Notes: generated by a model not told the origin, from the letters alone. 64,000 bases of DNA from Bemisia tabaci (GCF_918797505.1 NC_092793.1:87246411-87310410), one strand, 5' to 3'; positions 12,190 to 24,219 are shown, numbered from the stretch's first letter. Translations and numbers: made by a program.

Positions 12190-13535
12190 CCCGTGTGTGT
12201 GTGGTTGCTGCAGGGGTGGTTGACGGCGTTTTCTGGGCATCTTACTTTAGGCTTTGCTCAGTTGTGACACTTATCTTTATACATAATTTCTGTACGAATA
12301 AAACTTTTCTGACAAATGATTACAGAAACTATAATCGGTTGTCAAAAAAGTTTTATTTGTATAGAAATTAAGTGTTCATAGTGCCGATAAAGTGTCAAAA
12401 ATTGTGCAGTATGCTACAACATAGTGACTTATCTTTATACTTCAAGCTTGGCGGGGAGATCTGCCGATCTGAGTGATAATAGGAAGGAATGGAGTCCCTG
12501 AGTTTTGAGTGAAATTGAAAAAAATGTCATAGTACCTATTTGAAATGGAGACTTAAATTTCAAGCCTTTGATGTAGAGACCAAAAATTTCCCATTTGTTG
12601 CCTGACTCCAACTCCCACTTTGAAGGAAAAGAATAATTTTCGGCATTAAAGGTGATTCAATGGCCAGTCCAGTTGCGAATCTGAGATATGAGATCAAGCC
12701 ACCTTCGAGCAAGAAGTACGAATTTCGAAAAGCCTTTATTACACGTCCCCAGGGACGAAGATGGACATTTCAAGGACAGAGGAGGCAAACTTTTCAATAT
12801 TTCCCTACGTTTGCTTGTTTTATGTTAGCTCCCTCGGCTTCCATCGACCTTCCGTCAGGATTACAAAAAATTATGGTTGAAAATCGTGAGGAAGGGCTCA
12901 GTATCAAATCTAGAAAGCTTCATGGCTGATGCAATGCATTCAAATAAATGGAAGAGGAGTCCATACTGATTACTTTATCACTAATTATTCAAACGATTTC
13001 TTCACTATTTTAATCTTGAAGTTGGGCTCAAATTTAAATTGCTCTTACGTTCAAAATTTTCAGGTTGAGAAAAATCTACAAACAAAATATCACACTGAGC
13101 AAGAGGTAGCAAAAGTATGTACCTTTTCAGAGGGATCAATAACAGCTATGGCTTGCATAACAATAATTTAAACAATTATAATTAAAATATACATTATTGA
13201 ATAAAATAAATCAAACTGTGCGGAAAAATTGCTGAGAGCTGCCCTCAACATCAAACTCATCTGTTGGAAATACTACAAAAAGTGTTGTTTGAGCTCCTCA
13301 AAAACTAAATCTACTTGTAGGTTTTCTTCTCAAAAAAATCATGAAATCGCAGAGATTTCCAGTTTTTTCAGGGACAAATCTTGTGGCAAACTAAAATCCA
13401 ATTATACCGTTAAAAAGCTCTTGCTCCTGGCTTTTTAACGGTCTAAGTATCTCAAATGAACAAAGCCTAAGGTAACATGCACAGAAAACGCTGTCAACCA
13501 CCTCTTCAGCAACCACACACACGCAGTGTAAGCAA
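12190..13535. mobile_element. Inverted-repeat element of about 1.35 kb with arms about 80 bp
   Basis: GTGTGTGTGGTTGCTGCAGG followed by GGTGGTTGACGGCGTTTTCT (12195-12262) is mirrored at 13450-13530 with a few mismatches. A second inverted pair lies just inside the left end (about 12270-12312 against 12340-12375). The frames inside (for example 12660-12929) show no recognisable domain. It is probably a non-autonomous DNA transposon. Confidence 0.55.
13406..13442. repeat. Perfect 13-bp-stem hairpin
   Basis: ACCGTTAAAAAGC and GCTTTTTAACGGT are separated by 11 bp. The sequence may be a solo hairpin remnant. No promoter or RNA-gene context is seen. Confidence 0.6.
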
Positions 13536-14105
13536 CGGAGATAGGACGTTTTTATGGTAAGGAAACACAGACCAATTTTGTGCTCATTTTGATGTGCGCC
13601 CAAACATCCAGATAGGCAAGTGACAACTACGTAGAAGTTCTGTAAATATCGTCTGATTTGATTCTGATCATACCATACCTAAGTAATAATCGATTGTTGA
13701 ATTGAAGATGTTTGTTTCTCTTTGGGCTTGAACCTCCCAAATACAGGGTACATAAATTACATACTCTAGAGGTACATAAATTGTTAGATTTTTTATTTTA
13801 TTCAATGTTTTTAAATTTCTATCCAATTCCACTTCCAGTTTCTGGTCTTCTTGAAGTGAAAAAAACTTAATCTCTTCAAGTCTTACAAAGCGGACTGGCC
13901 TGAAGGCTTAGGCAGCAATCACCTCCCTCTTTTGGCTGACGTCATTCCTCAAAAGGACTCCACAGAGCACCCTTTAAACAGATTTTTGGGGCCCCCCTTG
14001 GAAATTTCTATGAAATCTTGCAGAGGCTCTTAGGGTCTCTCTTAAACCATACCTCCTTATTTTCATCATGAGAGACCCCCAATCCTCTTCTGAGCGGTGC
14101 TCAGC
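13536..14105. other. Unassigned intron sequence
   Basis: Nothing recognised. Confidence 0.4.
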
Positions 14106-14282
14106 TTTTTTTTTTTTTTTACCAATTTCAAATAGCCTATTAGCTAATCCCACGCTTACTACCCCAGCCCCAGATGACCATTGTCTGAGACCATCAAACT
14201 CAGATCACCTGGCCAGGAATCGAACCTGGGACCTCTTGGTCATAGGGCCCAGCGCTACAACCACTACACCACAGGGTGCCGG
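14106..14282 (-). mobile_element. tRNA-derived SINE
   Basis: Read on the minus strand, a tRNA-like head begins near 14280 with GGCACCCTGTGGTGTAGTGG, containing an A-box-like TGGTGTAGTGG (14261-14271). A consensus B box GGTTCGATTCC (14216-14226) follows, inside a T-arm with a CCAGG/CCTGG stem. A short unrelated body leads to a poly-A tail (poly-T at 14106-14120 on the plus strand). This is the layout of RNA polymerase III-transcribed SINEs mobilised by LINE machinery. It lacks a proper acceptor stem and anticodon arm, so it is not a functional tRNA. Confidence 0.8.
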
Positions 14283-16308
14283 CAAAACAGGAGCCGACAG
14301 GAGCTCCGGGAAAATTTGGAGCCAATCTGCCCCTGCTGGTCTAGTCAGCGGAGTAGTGAACTTTGACTTCTTTTTCTGAGCATAACACTCAAAAAAGGTG
14401 GGACAAAACACAGATATTGCCGTAAAATTGGGTATTTCGCAATAAAATTGGACAATTGGCCAATAGGGAAATCAGAAAAATGGCCGTGAGGCAAAAATGC
14501 TGGAATAAGTCAAATGCAGTGTTCTGCCTTCCCCAGCCATGCACCAAATGCGCCTAAAAATTAGGGGGGGGGGGGCCCACCGTGGCGCATAAAAAATTTG
14601 ACAGATTAAACTCGCAATCCGGAAGTAGCGGTAGTGATGAAGCGCTCTCTATACGCACCGTTCGCAGCATCGTCATGGCCCGTATGAAAAAATTTAATTT
14701 GGCTCCTGAAAAATAGTAGATGGCTCCTACAAATTGGGCTTTCCGGCTGAGGTGGCTCCTAAATTTAAGGGGGAAGGCAGTGGTCAAATGTTCTGAGTCT
14801 TTGAACTTCTGACGCCCCTGTAATTGTTCATGTGCAATTTTCTCTCTTGCTTGCAAATCATGGGTGACTTTGATTCGCCTGTGATCCCCTGCTTGACAGA
14901 GAGTGCACAGTAATTCCAGCAACCAAAAGAAACTGATAAAACTGGCGCATTCATAATTTAACTTATATTTCACATAAAAACCTTCAACTGATTTTGACAT
15001 ATGGCCATCTACGTAAGAAATCTTTTCCCCCTTCAGCTCTGGTAATCATTAAATACTCAGCCCTTCTCTGGATTTGCTTCATCAGATCACACACATTTGT
15101 AACACCTCTAGTCACGAGCGCCATTTCAGGTTTTCGCAGGGCCAGGAAGGATAGTGATGGGATTAGTTTTTGTTTTTGTCTGCTCAGCTTCTTCAGTACC
15201 TTGGAAGCAGCAAATGCGCCTCTTCCAAACTCCCTTAAACAATTTTTCCGCCTCTATGTCCCTTCCCCACGGCGTCAAGCAGTTTTCCTTGGCTCAACTC
15301 CAAGATGCAGGGCTGGGTAAAGGCCCGGCCTACCCCCCTCAATTGTCGCCTCTACTTTCAGTCTTGAAACTTCACTAACCCATCCATTTTTGATTGGGTT
15401 TTCTGCTCTTCCGATAAAGTTAAAAGAAGAAAATGGGCAATCCATGAAATTATCAATTCATTCACAATTTACGGAGCAGATTGGGTGTTGTGGTAGGGTT
15501 TATGATGCTTAGATCAACCTCTGTACAGAAAATAATTCCTCTCTATGTAACACTTAACAATGATTGGGCTGGAAAACTTAAGAGAACACATAATTTTACG
15601 GCATAGCATGAAGTCCGACTTCATCATCAACCCGAGCATTCCAAAATGAGATTAGGCTCTACACACGCGTAGTACCTAGTTTGATCATGATGGTGATGAA
15701 TGACGAGAGCAAAACTGATTTGGTTTAAAATTCATCCAGACGGATTTCTCCTTTAAAGAAACCTTGATGGAATGATCCATGTACAAAATACCATTATCCT
15801 TGGCTGAAAATTCAAATAGTGAGAAACAGAGGCAGATATAGTAACACAAAACTTAGGTTTACTTAACTCATGGTTGCAGAAATACAGGGCAGAAAGAGGT
15901 CAAATCCAAGCTGATGAAATTTAACAAGAGGCTCGTGGAAGAATGTAAACATTCTAACATGAATTGGGAGGAAAAAGTAGCAATTGGTAATAAAAGCAAC
16001 TACCACCCAGCAGAATGCTTTAACATAATTTGGGGCAGAGAGGAAGAAAGAGACGAGGTGTTGGGAGAGAGTCCATTTCACCCATGCTTGAACCTTCGGG
16101 GCAAACGAAATGCTTAAATTGAAAATAGATTTACGTACAGACCATTGAGCGCTCGAACACATCAGAAAGAAAGGAAAATGGTTAAAGAACCTAAAATAGG
16201 CAATGGAATAACAGGGGTGCAGAGCGACTTTGATTTGATGGAACTTGCATTTTTACTGATAAACTTGTGATAAACAAAGGATGTAAACAAAGATAAACAT
16301 AAACTAAC
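14283..16308. other. Unassigned intron sequence
   Basis: No supported exons or repeats. Frames at 14994-15378 and 15914-16117 were considered but show neither domain nor coding signature. Confidence 0.4.
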
Positions 16309-16351
16309 CTGGAAACTTGTCATCAGGACTTGAGTTCATTGTAAGATTATC
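16309..16351 (-). CDS. TOP1: TOP1-like gene, exon 2 (43-bp micro-exon)
   Basis: On the minus strand the acceptor GTTTCAG precedes GATAATCTTACAATG, and the donor is CCAG|GTTAGT. The exon encodes DNLTMNSSPDDKFP plus the first base of the next codon. It follows exon 1 in phase 0, and the leftover G completes an alanine codon with exon 3. The agreement of phase and splice signals across three short exons is the main evidence for the gene model; the peptide itself is not diagnostic. Confidence 0.5.
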
Positions 16352-16756
16352 CTGAAACAACGAAGCGGACAAAAATAAGATAGCTCTTAAAGGAGAAAGG
16401 TTCCACTTGAATGATGGGAATAGAAACTGAAAAATTTTCACATACTCATAAAATGCTTGGTGGAAGCGAAAATCTTATTTTGTGATAGAGAGGTTTTAGA
16501 CGAATGATCAGACGGATTCCTGAAAAGAGAGGAAAAGTTCTATCACAGATCGACGTACGGCAGAATTCCCCACATACGTTGGATTTAGAAAAATTCGCAA
16601 TTAGACGCCATGTTGCTGAGGACTTAAAAAATTTTACGGTTCACTGAGAAGGGAAGAGAAGGGGGCCGTGGTTAAAAGGCTGTCAAAGATCCTTCCAAGA
16701 GATTAAGAGGCGTGGGGATGGATGTGATATTGTGATATTGAACCAATTTCACTCAC

Positions 16757-16798
16757 ATTAGCAGAAATAGAATCTTCAACTTCACCTGAGTCTGCCAT
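16757..16798 (-). CDS. TOP1: TOP1-like gene, exon 1 with start codon
   Basis: The ATG at 16798 opens MADSGEVEDSISAN, followed by a near-perfect donor AAT|GTGAGT. The peptide is acidic, as are the starts of animal topoisomerase I proteins. The upstream context CCAGTAGAATGG is acceptable for initiation. Immediately upstream (16841 onward) the sequence is derived from inverted-repeat elements, so the 5' UTR or promoter probably includes transposon DNA. Exons 1-4 give 398 coding bases over about 15.5 kb of genome. Confidence 0.5.
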
Positions 16799-16840
16799 TC
16801 TACTGGAATGAATTTGGGTACAACGGCCGTCAACTACAAC

Positions 16841-16945
16841 ATAGGATAGTAAAGCTAACGCCAATAGAAGGGACACTCGCGTAAGCGGCCGTGGTGACTC
16901 TCGCCTGCTGTATCCAGGTTTGGTTAGGTCCCGTTGCCCTATACT
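16841..16945. mobile_element. MITE family C fragment beside the TOP1-like start
   Basis: The stretch contains AAAGCTAACGCCAATAGAAG, then a CGCGTAAGCGGCCGT block, then GGTTTGGTTAGGTCCCGTTG. It matches one end of the 504-bp element at 51938-52441 in the same order. It is cut off where the next element begins at 16950. Confidence 0.65.
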
Positions 16946-16949
16946 CATA

Positions 16950-17040
16950 GAGTACAATAGAGTCGCAAAGTACTGGAGCGGCGATGAAGCCAATCCATGA
17001 ACAGGCGTTTCCGAGCCGCGTGTGCTCCGAAAATAGTGAA
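16950..17040. mobile_element. MITE family D end fragment (CATAGAGTACAATAGAGTCG)
   Basis: CATAGAGTACAATAGAGTCG followed by CAAAGTACTGGAGC also occurs at about 24236 and, inverted, at about 22541 and 22861. The copy at 24236 shares a further 40 bp ending CCATGAACAGGCGTT. The outer terminus CATAGAG is shared with MITE families A and B. Confidence 0.65.
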
Positions 17041-17046
17041 CCATTT

Positions 17047-17655
17047 GTGAACCCAACGGCATTTTGTAACACGGCGGCTTATGGAGAAATCAAGAACTGC
17101 TTGTGTTTTTTAGGTATTTTATAATTCAATCAGCATTAATTTTTGCAAATTTTGCTATTTAAAGGTAGTCAAAGCCATAATGAATCCATTGATGTATATT
17201 ACTCCTGGATAATATTCATATTGGGATTTAATTTCGGACTTATGCCAAGTGTGAACCAACCGGCATTTCTTATCACGGCGGCTTACGGGAAAAGCAACGA
17301 CTGCCCGTGTTTTTTCGACATTTTTTAATTTCATCGATATTAATTTGTGCAAATTTTGCTATAATTAGATAGTCAAAGTCATAATGAATCCATTGATGTA
17401 TATTACTCCTGGATAAAATTCATATAGGAATTTAATTTCTGACTTATACCAAGTGTGAACCAACCGGCATTTTTTTACACGGTGGCTTATGGAGAAATCA
17501 AGGACTGCTTGTATTTTTTCCACTTTTTTTAATTCCATCGGTATTAATTTGTACATATTTTGCTTTAAATAGATATCCAAAGCCATAAGGAATCCATTAA
17601 TGTATGTTACTCCTGCAGGATAATATTCATATATGGACTCAATTTCAGACTTATT
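17047..17655. repeat. Tandem repeat, 204-bp unit, about 3 copies
   Basis: GTGAACC(C/A)AACGGCATTT-type sequence starts units at 17047, 17251 and 17454. Each continues through ACACGGYGGCTTAYGG, a poly-T block, and AATCCATTRATGTATRTTAC. The units are roughly 85-90% alike by eye. A short satellite array next to the TOP1-like 5' end. Confidence 0.75.
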
Positions 17656-17681
17656 ACCGGCCTACTTATTTTAGCTGGTTC

Positions 17682-20015
17682 AGCTATGTTTATGCGAGCC
17701 TCTTAACCTAACTTCAATCGAAACCTGAGTTTGAAACCAAGGTTCAAATCACGGCATAAACGATACGGAACTAACGAAATGTAGGTTTCCGAAATTTGTG
17801 TTTGAAACCTTATTTTACACTAAAGACTAGGTTTTCGCACTCCGCATAAACGAACCGGAGGTTGAAATTAGTTGAAATTCGACTTCAAATGCGATTTTCA
17901 GGTGCGCGATCGGCAATATGGCGGATTTATTATCATACCGTTCGTAAACAACTGGTGCTTATCCCACGATTTAGCTTTAATTTTGCCATTATTCAACATT
18001 TTTTACAATCATAATTTTACTATAATTGTTGCTTAAGCACTTTTACGTGATTCCTTCAGTTATATGTGGCTTACTTATCCTTATTTAGCTAAACGTAGGA
18101 CGTTATTTTCTAGTGAAGGTGTTTAGTGTCAGATGGAATCCAGGCTTATTACTGCTTTTTCAGATTATTCTTGCAACTCTAATCAACATTTTATGACTAC
18201 AGAAGCAAAGCAAGCAAAGAGCTTTACAGGCTACAATTGAGTAATAGCCTTACCCACCAGTTCATCATCTGCGGAGAACTTTTTTACTGCATCCGCACGA
18301 TTTGCCTAGGATTTCAAGATAAGGCACCCTGCTTCCCTTTAAGTAGTGCACCGAATTTTTTCATTTCAATCTACCGATTAAATCTAAAATCTGATCCAAT
18401 CAGAGCTGCATAGCTCTTGAATTTGTGTGTTATCCGTGTACGTATTTCCTGATTGTCCTACTGGAAGTGTGACTCCAGCCACAACCGTGACCTGCTGACT
18501 TATTTCTTTGATCCAATCTCTAGTAAATGATGACTCAAATTCTGAAGCCATCATTTATTGAAACTAGTTCAAAGTTATTGCTCCAAAGTATCGTCACTCT
18601 TCTCATACTGATGCAGAAGGAAGGAGATTCTTCGGTGAGTGCTCTGTGATCCAAGATTTTCAATTTGAGATAAGAATAAGGTTTTTATTGAGGCGTGTAA
18701 CAATTTTTGGTCGTTGAACCACTTGTCATAATTGAGCTTTGGCGTTAGAGATGCATCAACTGTGGAAAGTGGCTCTGCCTGTGCAAAAATATCTTGTGAC
18801 AGCAGTGAATGTTAGTAAATGCGCTTTACAGATAGACTGAGAGCTCCAGATTCCAATCTACCTGTATAATTAAATTCAGAAGGATTTTTGAATTGAGTTC
18901 ATATCGAATCTCAGTGGGAGAATAATATACAGTGTAAGCGAAAGAATATCAATGGTAAGGTTGGGTTGGTGTCTTAGGTTAGTGAAATGCAATGGCAGGT
19001 TCTGAAATCTTGTTTTTCAGTTGCTCTTTACATGAGTCACCTTTGAAAATCAAGTTTAAGAAAAACACACATAGGTAGGCAAACAGTGGTAGGTAGCTTG
19101 CCTATTTTCTTCCTGTCTTGCTCATGGACTCGGAGAGCAGTCGGAAAGAGGGGTGAGAAACAGGATTTCAGCGCGTGTCTCTGGGAATGTGGAAATTCAA
19201 AATTTGTGAAGCGTCACCAGTTTGTTGAGATTGTCACCGTCCGTTGCCTCAAGAGGATTTAGACGCTTCTGCTTCAGCGATACATTGTTGACCTATCAAT
19301 ATCTGCTTATTTTGATCATATCTTGAAGGAGGAATTCCCATAAGTATATCCCGATTCTTTATTTGTTTCACTACAATAATGGCAGACATACAATCTTTAC
19401 AACAGCATGGAGTGAAGGTGCGGTGCTTTACTGGATTAGCACTCCTACACTTTCAATGCCTATATCTACCTATTGTAAGATCATTAGAAGCTCAATAAAC
19501 AATATGATGAATTTCTGCGCCTGCCACAATTATTTTTAACATCACTAAAATTACCTATGGCAACTTTTCTGAACTCAGAATATAAGCTCGAGCATGATTT
19601 GGAGGGTTGTTGAGATTAGGTATTCATTCAATTTTAAAGATGAACGTAAAATGATTAAACATCTACTGTCATTTTTCCAACTGTTGCTCAGAAAGTCAGT
19701 AAAGGCTTTTCTAGTGAAGATGAAGCCTCCGCTTATATATTGTGGAAAAATTGAACATACACAGGATAAAAGAGTAATACCTAATAATTTATTGAATCAA
19801 TTCATAGTGGAAAAATGAAGTATAGCTTGTGAAAATGGCGCCAACATGAAATTCAAGTTCAATCGAAAATATGCGCATAAACAGCGCCAAAATCGGAAAG
19901 TTTGATTTCCCGCGGAAGTCGGGTTACAGCGCCCGCATAAACCCGACGGAGGAAACTTGCATTACAAACTCGGGTTTCGTGAAACCCCGGTTTCGAGCCT
20001 CGCATAAACGTAGCT
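17682..20015 (+). mobile_element. AGCTA element copy 1 (2.33-kb non-autonomous DNA transposon)
   Basis: The ends are inverted repeats: AGCTATGTTTATGCGAGCCTC at the left and GAGCCTCGCATAAACGTAGCT at the right. Within about 200 bp of each end the motif GCATAAAC recurs (near 17753, 17843, 19873, 19933 and 20000), the layout expected for subterminal transposase-binding sites. The interior contains only short frames, such as 74 aa near 19594, with no recognised domain, so it is probably mobilised in trans. Three full copies in 9 kb are almost identical, which means recent amplification. Confidence 0.8.
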
Positions 20016-20018
20016 AAT

Positions 20019-22352
20019 AGCTATGTTTATGCGAGCCTCTTAACCTAACTTCAATCGAAACCTGAGTTTGAAACCAAGGTTCAAATCACGGCATAAACGA
20101 TACGGAACTAACGAAATGTAGGTTACCGAAATTTGTGTTTGAAACCTTATTTTACACTAAAGACTAGGTTTTCGCACTCCGCATAAACGAACCGGAGGTT
20201 GAAATTAGTTGAAATTCGACTTCAAATGCGATTTTCAGGTGCGCGATCGGCAATATGGCGGATTTATTATCATACCGTTCGTAAACAACTGGTGCTTATC
20301 CCACGATTTAGCTTTAATTTTGCCATTATTCAACATTTTTTACAACCATAATTTTACTATAATTGTTTCTGAAGCACTTTTGCGTGATTCCTTCAGTTAT
20401 ATGTGGCTTATTTATCATTATTTAGCTAAACGTAGGACGTTATTTTCTAGTGAAGGTGTTTAGTGTCAGATGGAATCCAGGCTTATTACTGCTTTTTCAG
20501 ATTATTCTTGCAACTCTAATCAACATTTTATGACTACAGAAGCAAAGCAAGCAAAGAGCTTTACAGGCTACAATTGAGTAATAGCCTTACCTACCAGTTC
20601 ATCATCTGCGGAGAACTTTTTTACCGTATCCACACGATTTGCCTAGGATTTCAAGATAAGGCACCCTGCTTCCCTTTAAGTAGTGCACCGAATTTTTTCA
20701 TTTCAATCTACCGATTAAATCTAAAATCTGATCCAATCAGAGCTGCATAGCTCTTGAATTTGTGTGTTATCCGTGTATCTATTTCCTGGTTGTCCTACTG
20801 GAAGTGTGACTCCAGCCACAACCGTGACCTGCTGACTTATTTCTTTGATCCAATCTCTAGTAAATGATGACTCAAATTCTGAAGCCATCATTTATTGAAA
20901 CTAGTTCAAAGTTATTGCTCCAAAGTATCGTCACTCTTCTCATACTGATGCAGAAGGAAGGAGATTCTTCGGTGAGTGCTCTGTGATCCAAGATTTTCAA
21001 TTTGAGATAAGAATAAGGTTTTTATTGAGGCGTGTAACAATTTTTGGTCGTTGAACCACTTGTCATAATTGAGCTTTGGCGTTAGAGATGCATCAACTGT
21101 GGAAAGTGGCTCTGCCTGTGCAAAAATATCTTGTGACAGCAGTGAATGTTAGTAAATGCGCTTTACAGATAGACTGAGAGCTCCAGATTCCAATCTACCT
21201 GAATAATTAAATTCAGAAGGATTTTTGAATTGAGTTCATATCGAATCTCAGTGGGAGAATAATATACAGTGTAAGCGAAAGAATATCAATGGTAAGGTTG
21301 GGTTGGTGTCTTAGGTTAGTGAAATGCAATGGCAGGTTCTGAAATCTTGTTTTTCAGTTGCTCTTTACATGAGTCACCTTTGAAAATCAAGTTTAAGAAA
21401 AACACACATAGGTAGGCAAACAGTGGTAGGTAGCTTGCCTATTTTCTTCCTGTCTTGCTCATGGACTCGGAGAGCAGTCGGAAAGAGGGGTGAGAAACAG
21501 GATTTCAGCGCGTGTCTCTGGGAATGTGGAAATTCAAAATTTGTGAAGCGTCACCAGTTTGTTGAGATTGTCACCGTCCGTTGCCTCAAGAGGATTTAGA
21601 CGCTTCTGCTTCAGCGATACATTGTTGACCTATCAATATCTGCTTATTTTGATCATATCTTGAAGGAGGAATTCCCATAAGTATATCCCGATTCTTTATT
21701 TGTTTCACTACAATAATGGCAGACATACAATCTTTACGACAGCATGGAGTGAAGGTGCGGTGCTTTACTGGATTAGCACTCCTACACTTTCAATGCCTAT
21801 ATCTACCTATTGTAAGATCATTAGAAGCTCAATCAACAACATGATGAATTTCTGCGCCTGCCATAATTATTTTTAACATCACTAAAAATTACCTATGGCA
21901 ACTTTTCTGAACTCAGAATATAAGCTCGAGCATGATTTGGAGGGTTGTTGAGATTAGGTATTCATTCAATTTTAAAGATGAACGTAAAATGATTAAACAT
22001 CTACTGTCATTTTTCCAACTGTTGCTCAGAAAGTCAGTAAAGGCTTTTCTAGTGAAGATGAAGCCTCCGCTTATATATTGTGGAAAAATTGAACATACAC
22101 AGGATAAAAGAGTAATACCTAATAATTTATTGAATCAATTCATAGTGGAAAAATGAAGTATAGCTTGTGAAAATGGCGCCAACATGAAATTCAAGTTCAA
22201 TCGAAAATATGCGCATAAACAGCGCCAAAATCGGAAAGTTTGATTTCCCGCGAAGTCGGGTTACAGCGCCCGCATAAACCCGACGGAGGAAACTTGCATT
22301 ACAAACTCGGGTTTCGTGAAACCCCGGTTTCGAGCCTCGCATAAACGTAGCT
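20019..22352 (+). mobile_element. AGCTA element copy 2, direct tandem
   Basis: The same 2.33-kb sequence as copy 1, with scattered single-base differences, begins 3 bp after copy 1 ends. The tail-to-head arrangement could reflect two insertions at one preferred site, unequal exchange, or an assembly duplication. Confidence 0.8.
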
Positions 22353-22541
22353 AGTGTGTGTCTAGCCGACGAACGGAGCCGAGTCGGGACTGTCGGGAGT
22401 GGGGAGCGCTGCCCGAGTCTCTGCGTATGCGTCATCGCTAGTCGCCGCACACTAGTCTCCGGGGAACTCTACAAAACAGCCTCGAAAAGTGACTTCATGG
22501 GCGATCCAGTACTTTGCGACTCTATTGTACTCTATGGTTTG
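22353..22541. mobile_element. MITE family D fragment, unit 1
   Basis: A GC-rich block with GGGAGTGGGGAGCGCTG and CGTCATCGCTAGTCGCCG ends in TTTGCGACTCTATTGTACTC followed by TATG, an inverted copy of the family D terminus. A similar block follows at 22715-22861. Confidence 0.55.
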
Positions 22542-22714
22542 AACTGCGCGCCAGATCGGGGTCCCACTAGTACGTCATCAATATGGCTGGATGTACCAAC
22601 CTCCTTTTAATCAACCTTGGGAAACCCCCAAAAAATCAACTTAAAAACGCCCCAAAATTTGGATTTTCATAACGATCACTCACAACTTTCTACCTGTGCT
22701 CTACTACCGTTTGA
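22542..22714. other. Spacer between family D fragments
   Basis: No recognisable feature. Confidence 0.35.
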
Positions 22715-22861
22715 AAGTCGGGAGTGGGGAGCGCTGAGCGCAAGTCTCTGCGCATGCGTCATCGCTAGTCGCCGCACACTAGTCTCCGGAGCACTGGACA
22801 AAACAGCCTCCAAAGGTGGCCTCATCGGCGCTCCAGTACATTGCGACTCTATTGTACTCTA
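22715..22861. mobile_element. MITE family D fragment, unit 2
   Basis: The second copy of the block at 22353-22541 (GGGAGTGGGGAGCGCTG to CTCTATTGTACTCTATG), with many substitutions. This is either tandem duplication of a terminal fragment or two nested insertions. Confidence 0.55.
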
Positions 22862-23164
22862 TGGATTCAATAGTGTCTTTGGAATCGTTGCTGAATTTTG
22901 CACGTCACGCCCACGCGCAAAATTCAGACATCGGACCACAGAAGAAAGCCTATATATTCTGTGATCGGACTAATGACTCCCACATTCAGCGTGTGATTCC
23001 GGCATTAGCGCTGACTCCACTTGTCAAAATGGAACCTCAAAATGGCTCAACGTTGGGACTTGATCCGATTGATGAGTATTGCAACTCAAAATAGAGCGGT
23101 GCGACTCTATTTTGTTCAACAGCCATCGCAATCAGACAACGATGGAAACATAACCCTCGTAGAG

Positions 23165-23369
23165 CAAGGTACACTCTACTACAGGTATGGACAAATGGAA
23201 TTTTAGAAAGTCGTCAAAACGCGTAGATTTGACAGCGTCGAGAGTACGACTGCGAATGGCATGTGCGGCAAATGGACGGTACGACTTCATACGTCACTCG
23301 ATCGCCGATTTTCTCAGCGCTGCCACTTCGGCACCCCGTTTGTCCATACCTGTAGTAGAGTGTACCTTG
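23165..23369. mobile_element. 205-bp MITE with 9-bp target duplication, copy 1
   Basis: TIR CAAGGTACACTCTACTACAG is mirrored at the right end. The 9-bp duplication CTCGTAGAG lies at 23156-23164 and 23370-23378. A related copy in the opposite orientation lies at 24016-24219. Nine-base duplications are typical of Mutator-like elements. Confidence 0.85.
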
Positions 23370-23385
23370 CTCGTAGAGTACCTAT

Positions 23386-23840
23386 ATTGAGAGAGTATGG
23401 CCACTGGAGTTACCACCTCTGATTGGCTCAGCCATCTTAGGCTGAATGGATCCCTTAGGACCCAAAAATGGCGGATGCCATAAAGTTAATCTAATGCAAA
23501 ATGATTCAAAATGTAGTTGTCTTTGCTTATCGTAACGAGAACTTTACCCAAATGCACTATTGCGACTTTTTTACATATTTTTAGGGCTAATCGTGTGCAA
23601 TTTTCGAGAAAAATGATCTTAGATGTAGTAAGGTTGGCAGCAAGCGCGGTTGGTGATAACCGTCAAAAGTTGGCAAAGACCCCCCTCCCATCCTCAGAAA
23701 CCAAAACAAAGCACCGCCATTTTTGGGTCCTAAGCCATGGACCAAGAGAATAATATTATAATAGAATAATAATATAAGAATATTCTCTTGGTCCATGCCT
23801 AAGCCTCTCCATGGGACCCAGTGGCCATACTCTCTCTCTA
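23386..23840. mobile_element. Inverted-repeat MITE (TTGAGAGAGTATGGCCACTG) with nested hairpin
   Basis: TTGAGAGAGTATGGCCACTG is mirrored as CAGTGGCCATACTCTCTC at the right end, and inner complementarity includes GACCCAAAAATGGCGG. A 60-bp AT-rich hairpin bounded by GGACCAAGAGAATA and TATTCTCTTGGTCC lies at about 23737-23797. There is no coding content. Confidence 0.7.
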
Positions 23841-24015
23841 AACCCTCGCAGCTCATTGCGACGTTTCTGGAACGCGCGTATGGTGAGGAGAGTACAAAAT
23901 ACAGCAACCAGAACTTCATAATTTTCCATTTTTATTTTGTTTTCACTTACACTGCTCCTGCACTAAATATTTATTTGGTTTGAGGTTATGTGAACTCCAA
24001 GCACAACAATGCTGC

Positions 24016-24219
24016 CAAGGTACACTCTACTACAGGTATGGACAAACGGGGTGCCGAAGTGGCAGCGCTGAGAAAATCGGCGATCGAGTGACGTATGAAG
24101 TCGTACCGTCCATTTGCCGCGTATGTCTTCGCAGTTGTACTCTCGATGCTGTCAAATCTACGCGTTTTGACGACTTTCTAAAATTCCATTTGTCCATACG
24201 TGTAGTAGAGTGTACCTTG
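24016..24219. mobile_element. 205-bp MITE with 9-bp target duplication, copy 2
   Basis: The same family as 23165-23369, in opposite orientation. The flanks share CAATGCTGC (24007-24015 and 24220-24228), again a 9-bp TSD. Confidence 0.85.

Noticed and set aside
12660..12929. 89-residue frame inside the 12.2-13.5 kb inverted-repeat element
   Set aside because: No recognised domain, no splice signals and no second copy to test conservation.
14205..14282. A functional tRNA gene
   Set aside because: The A box, B box and T-arm are present, but acceptor and anticodon arms do not fold and a poly-A tail follows, so it is a SINE head.
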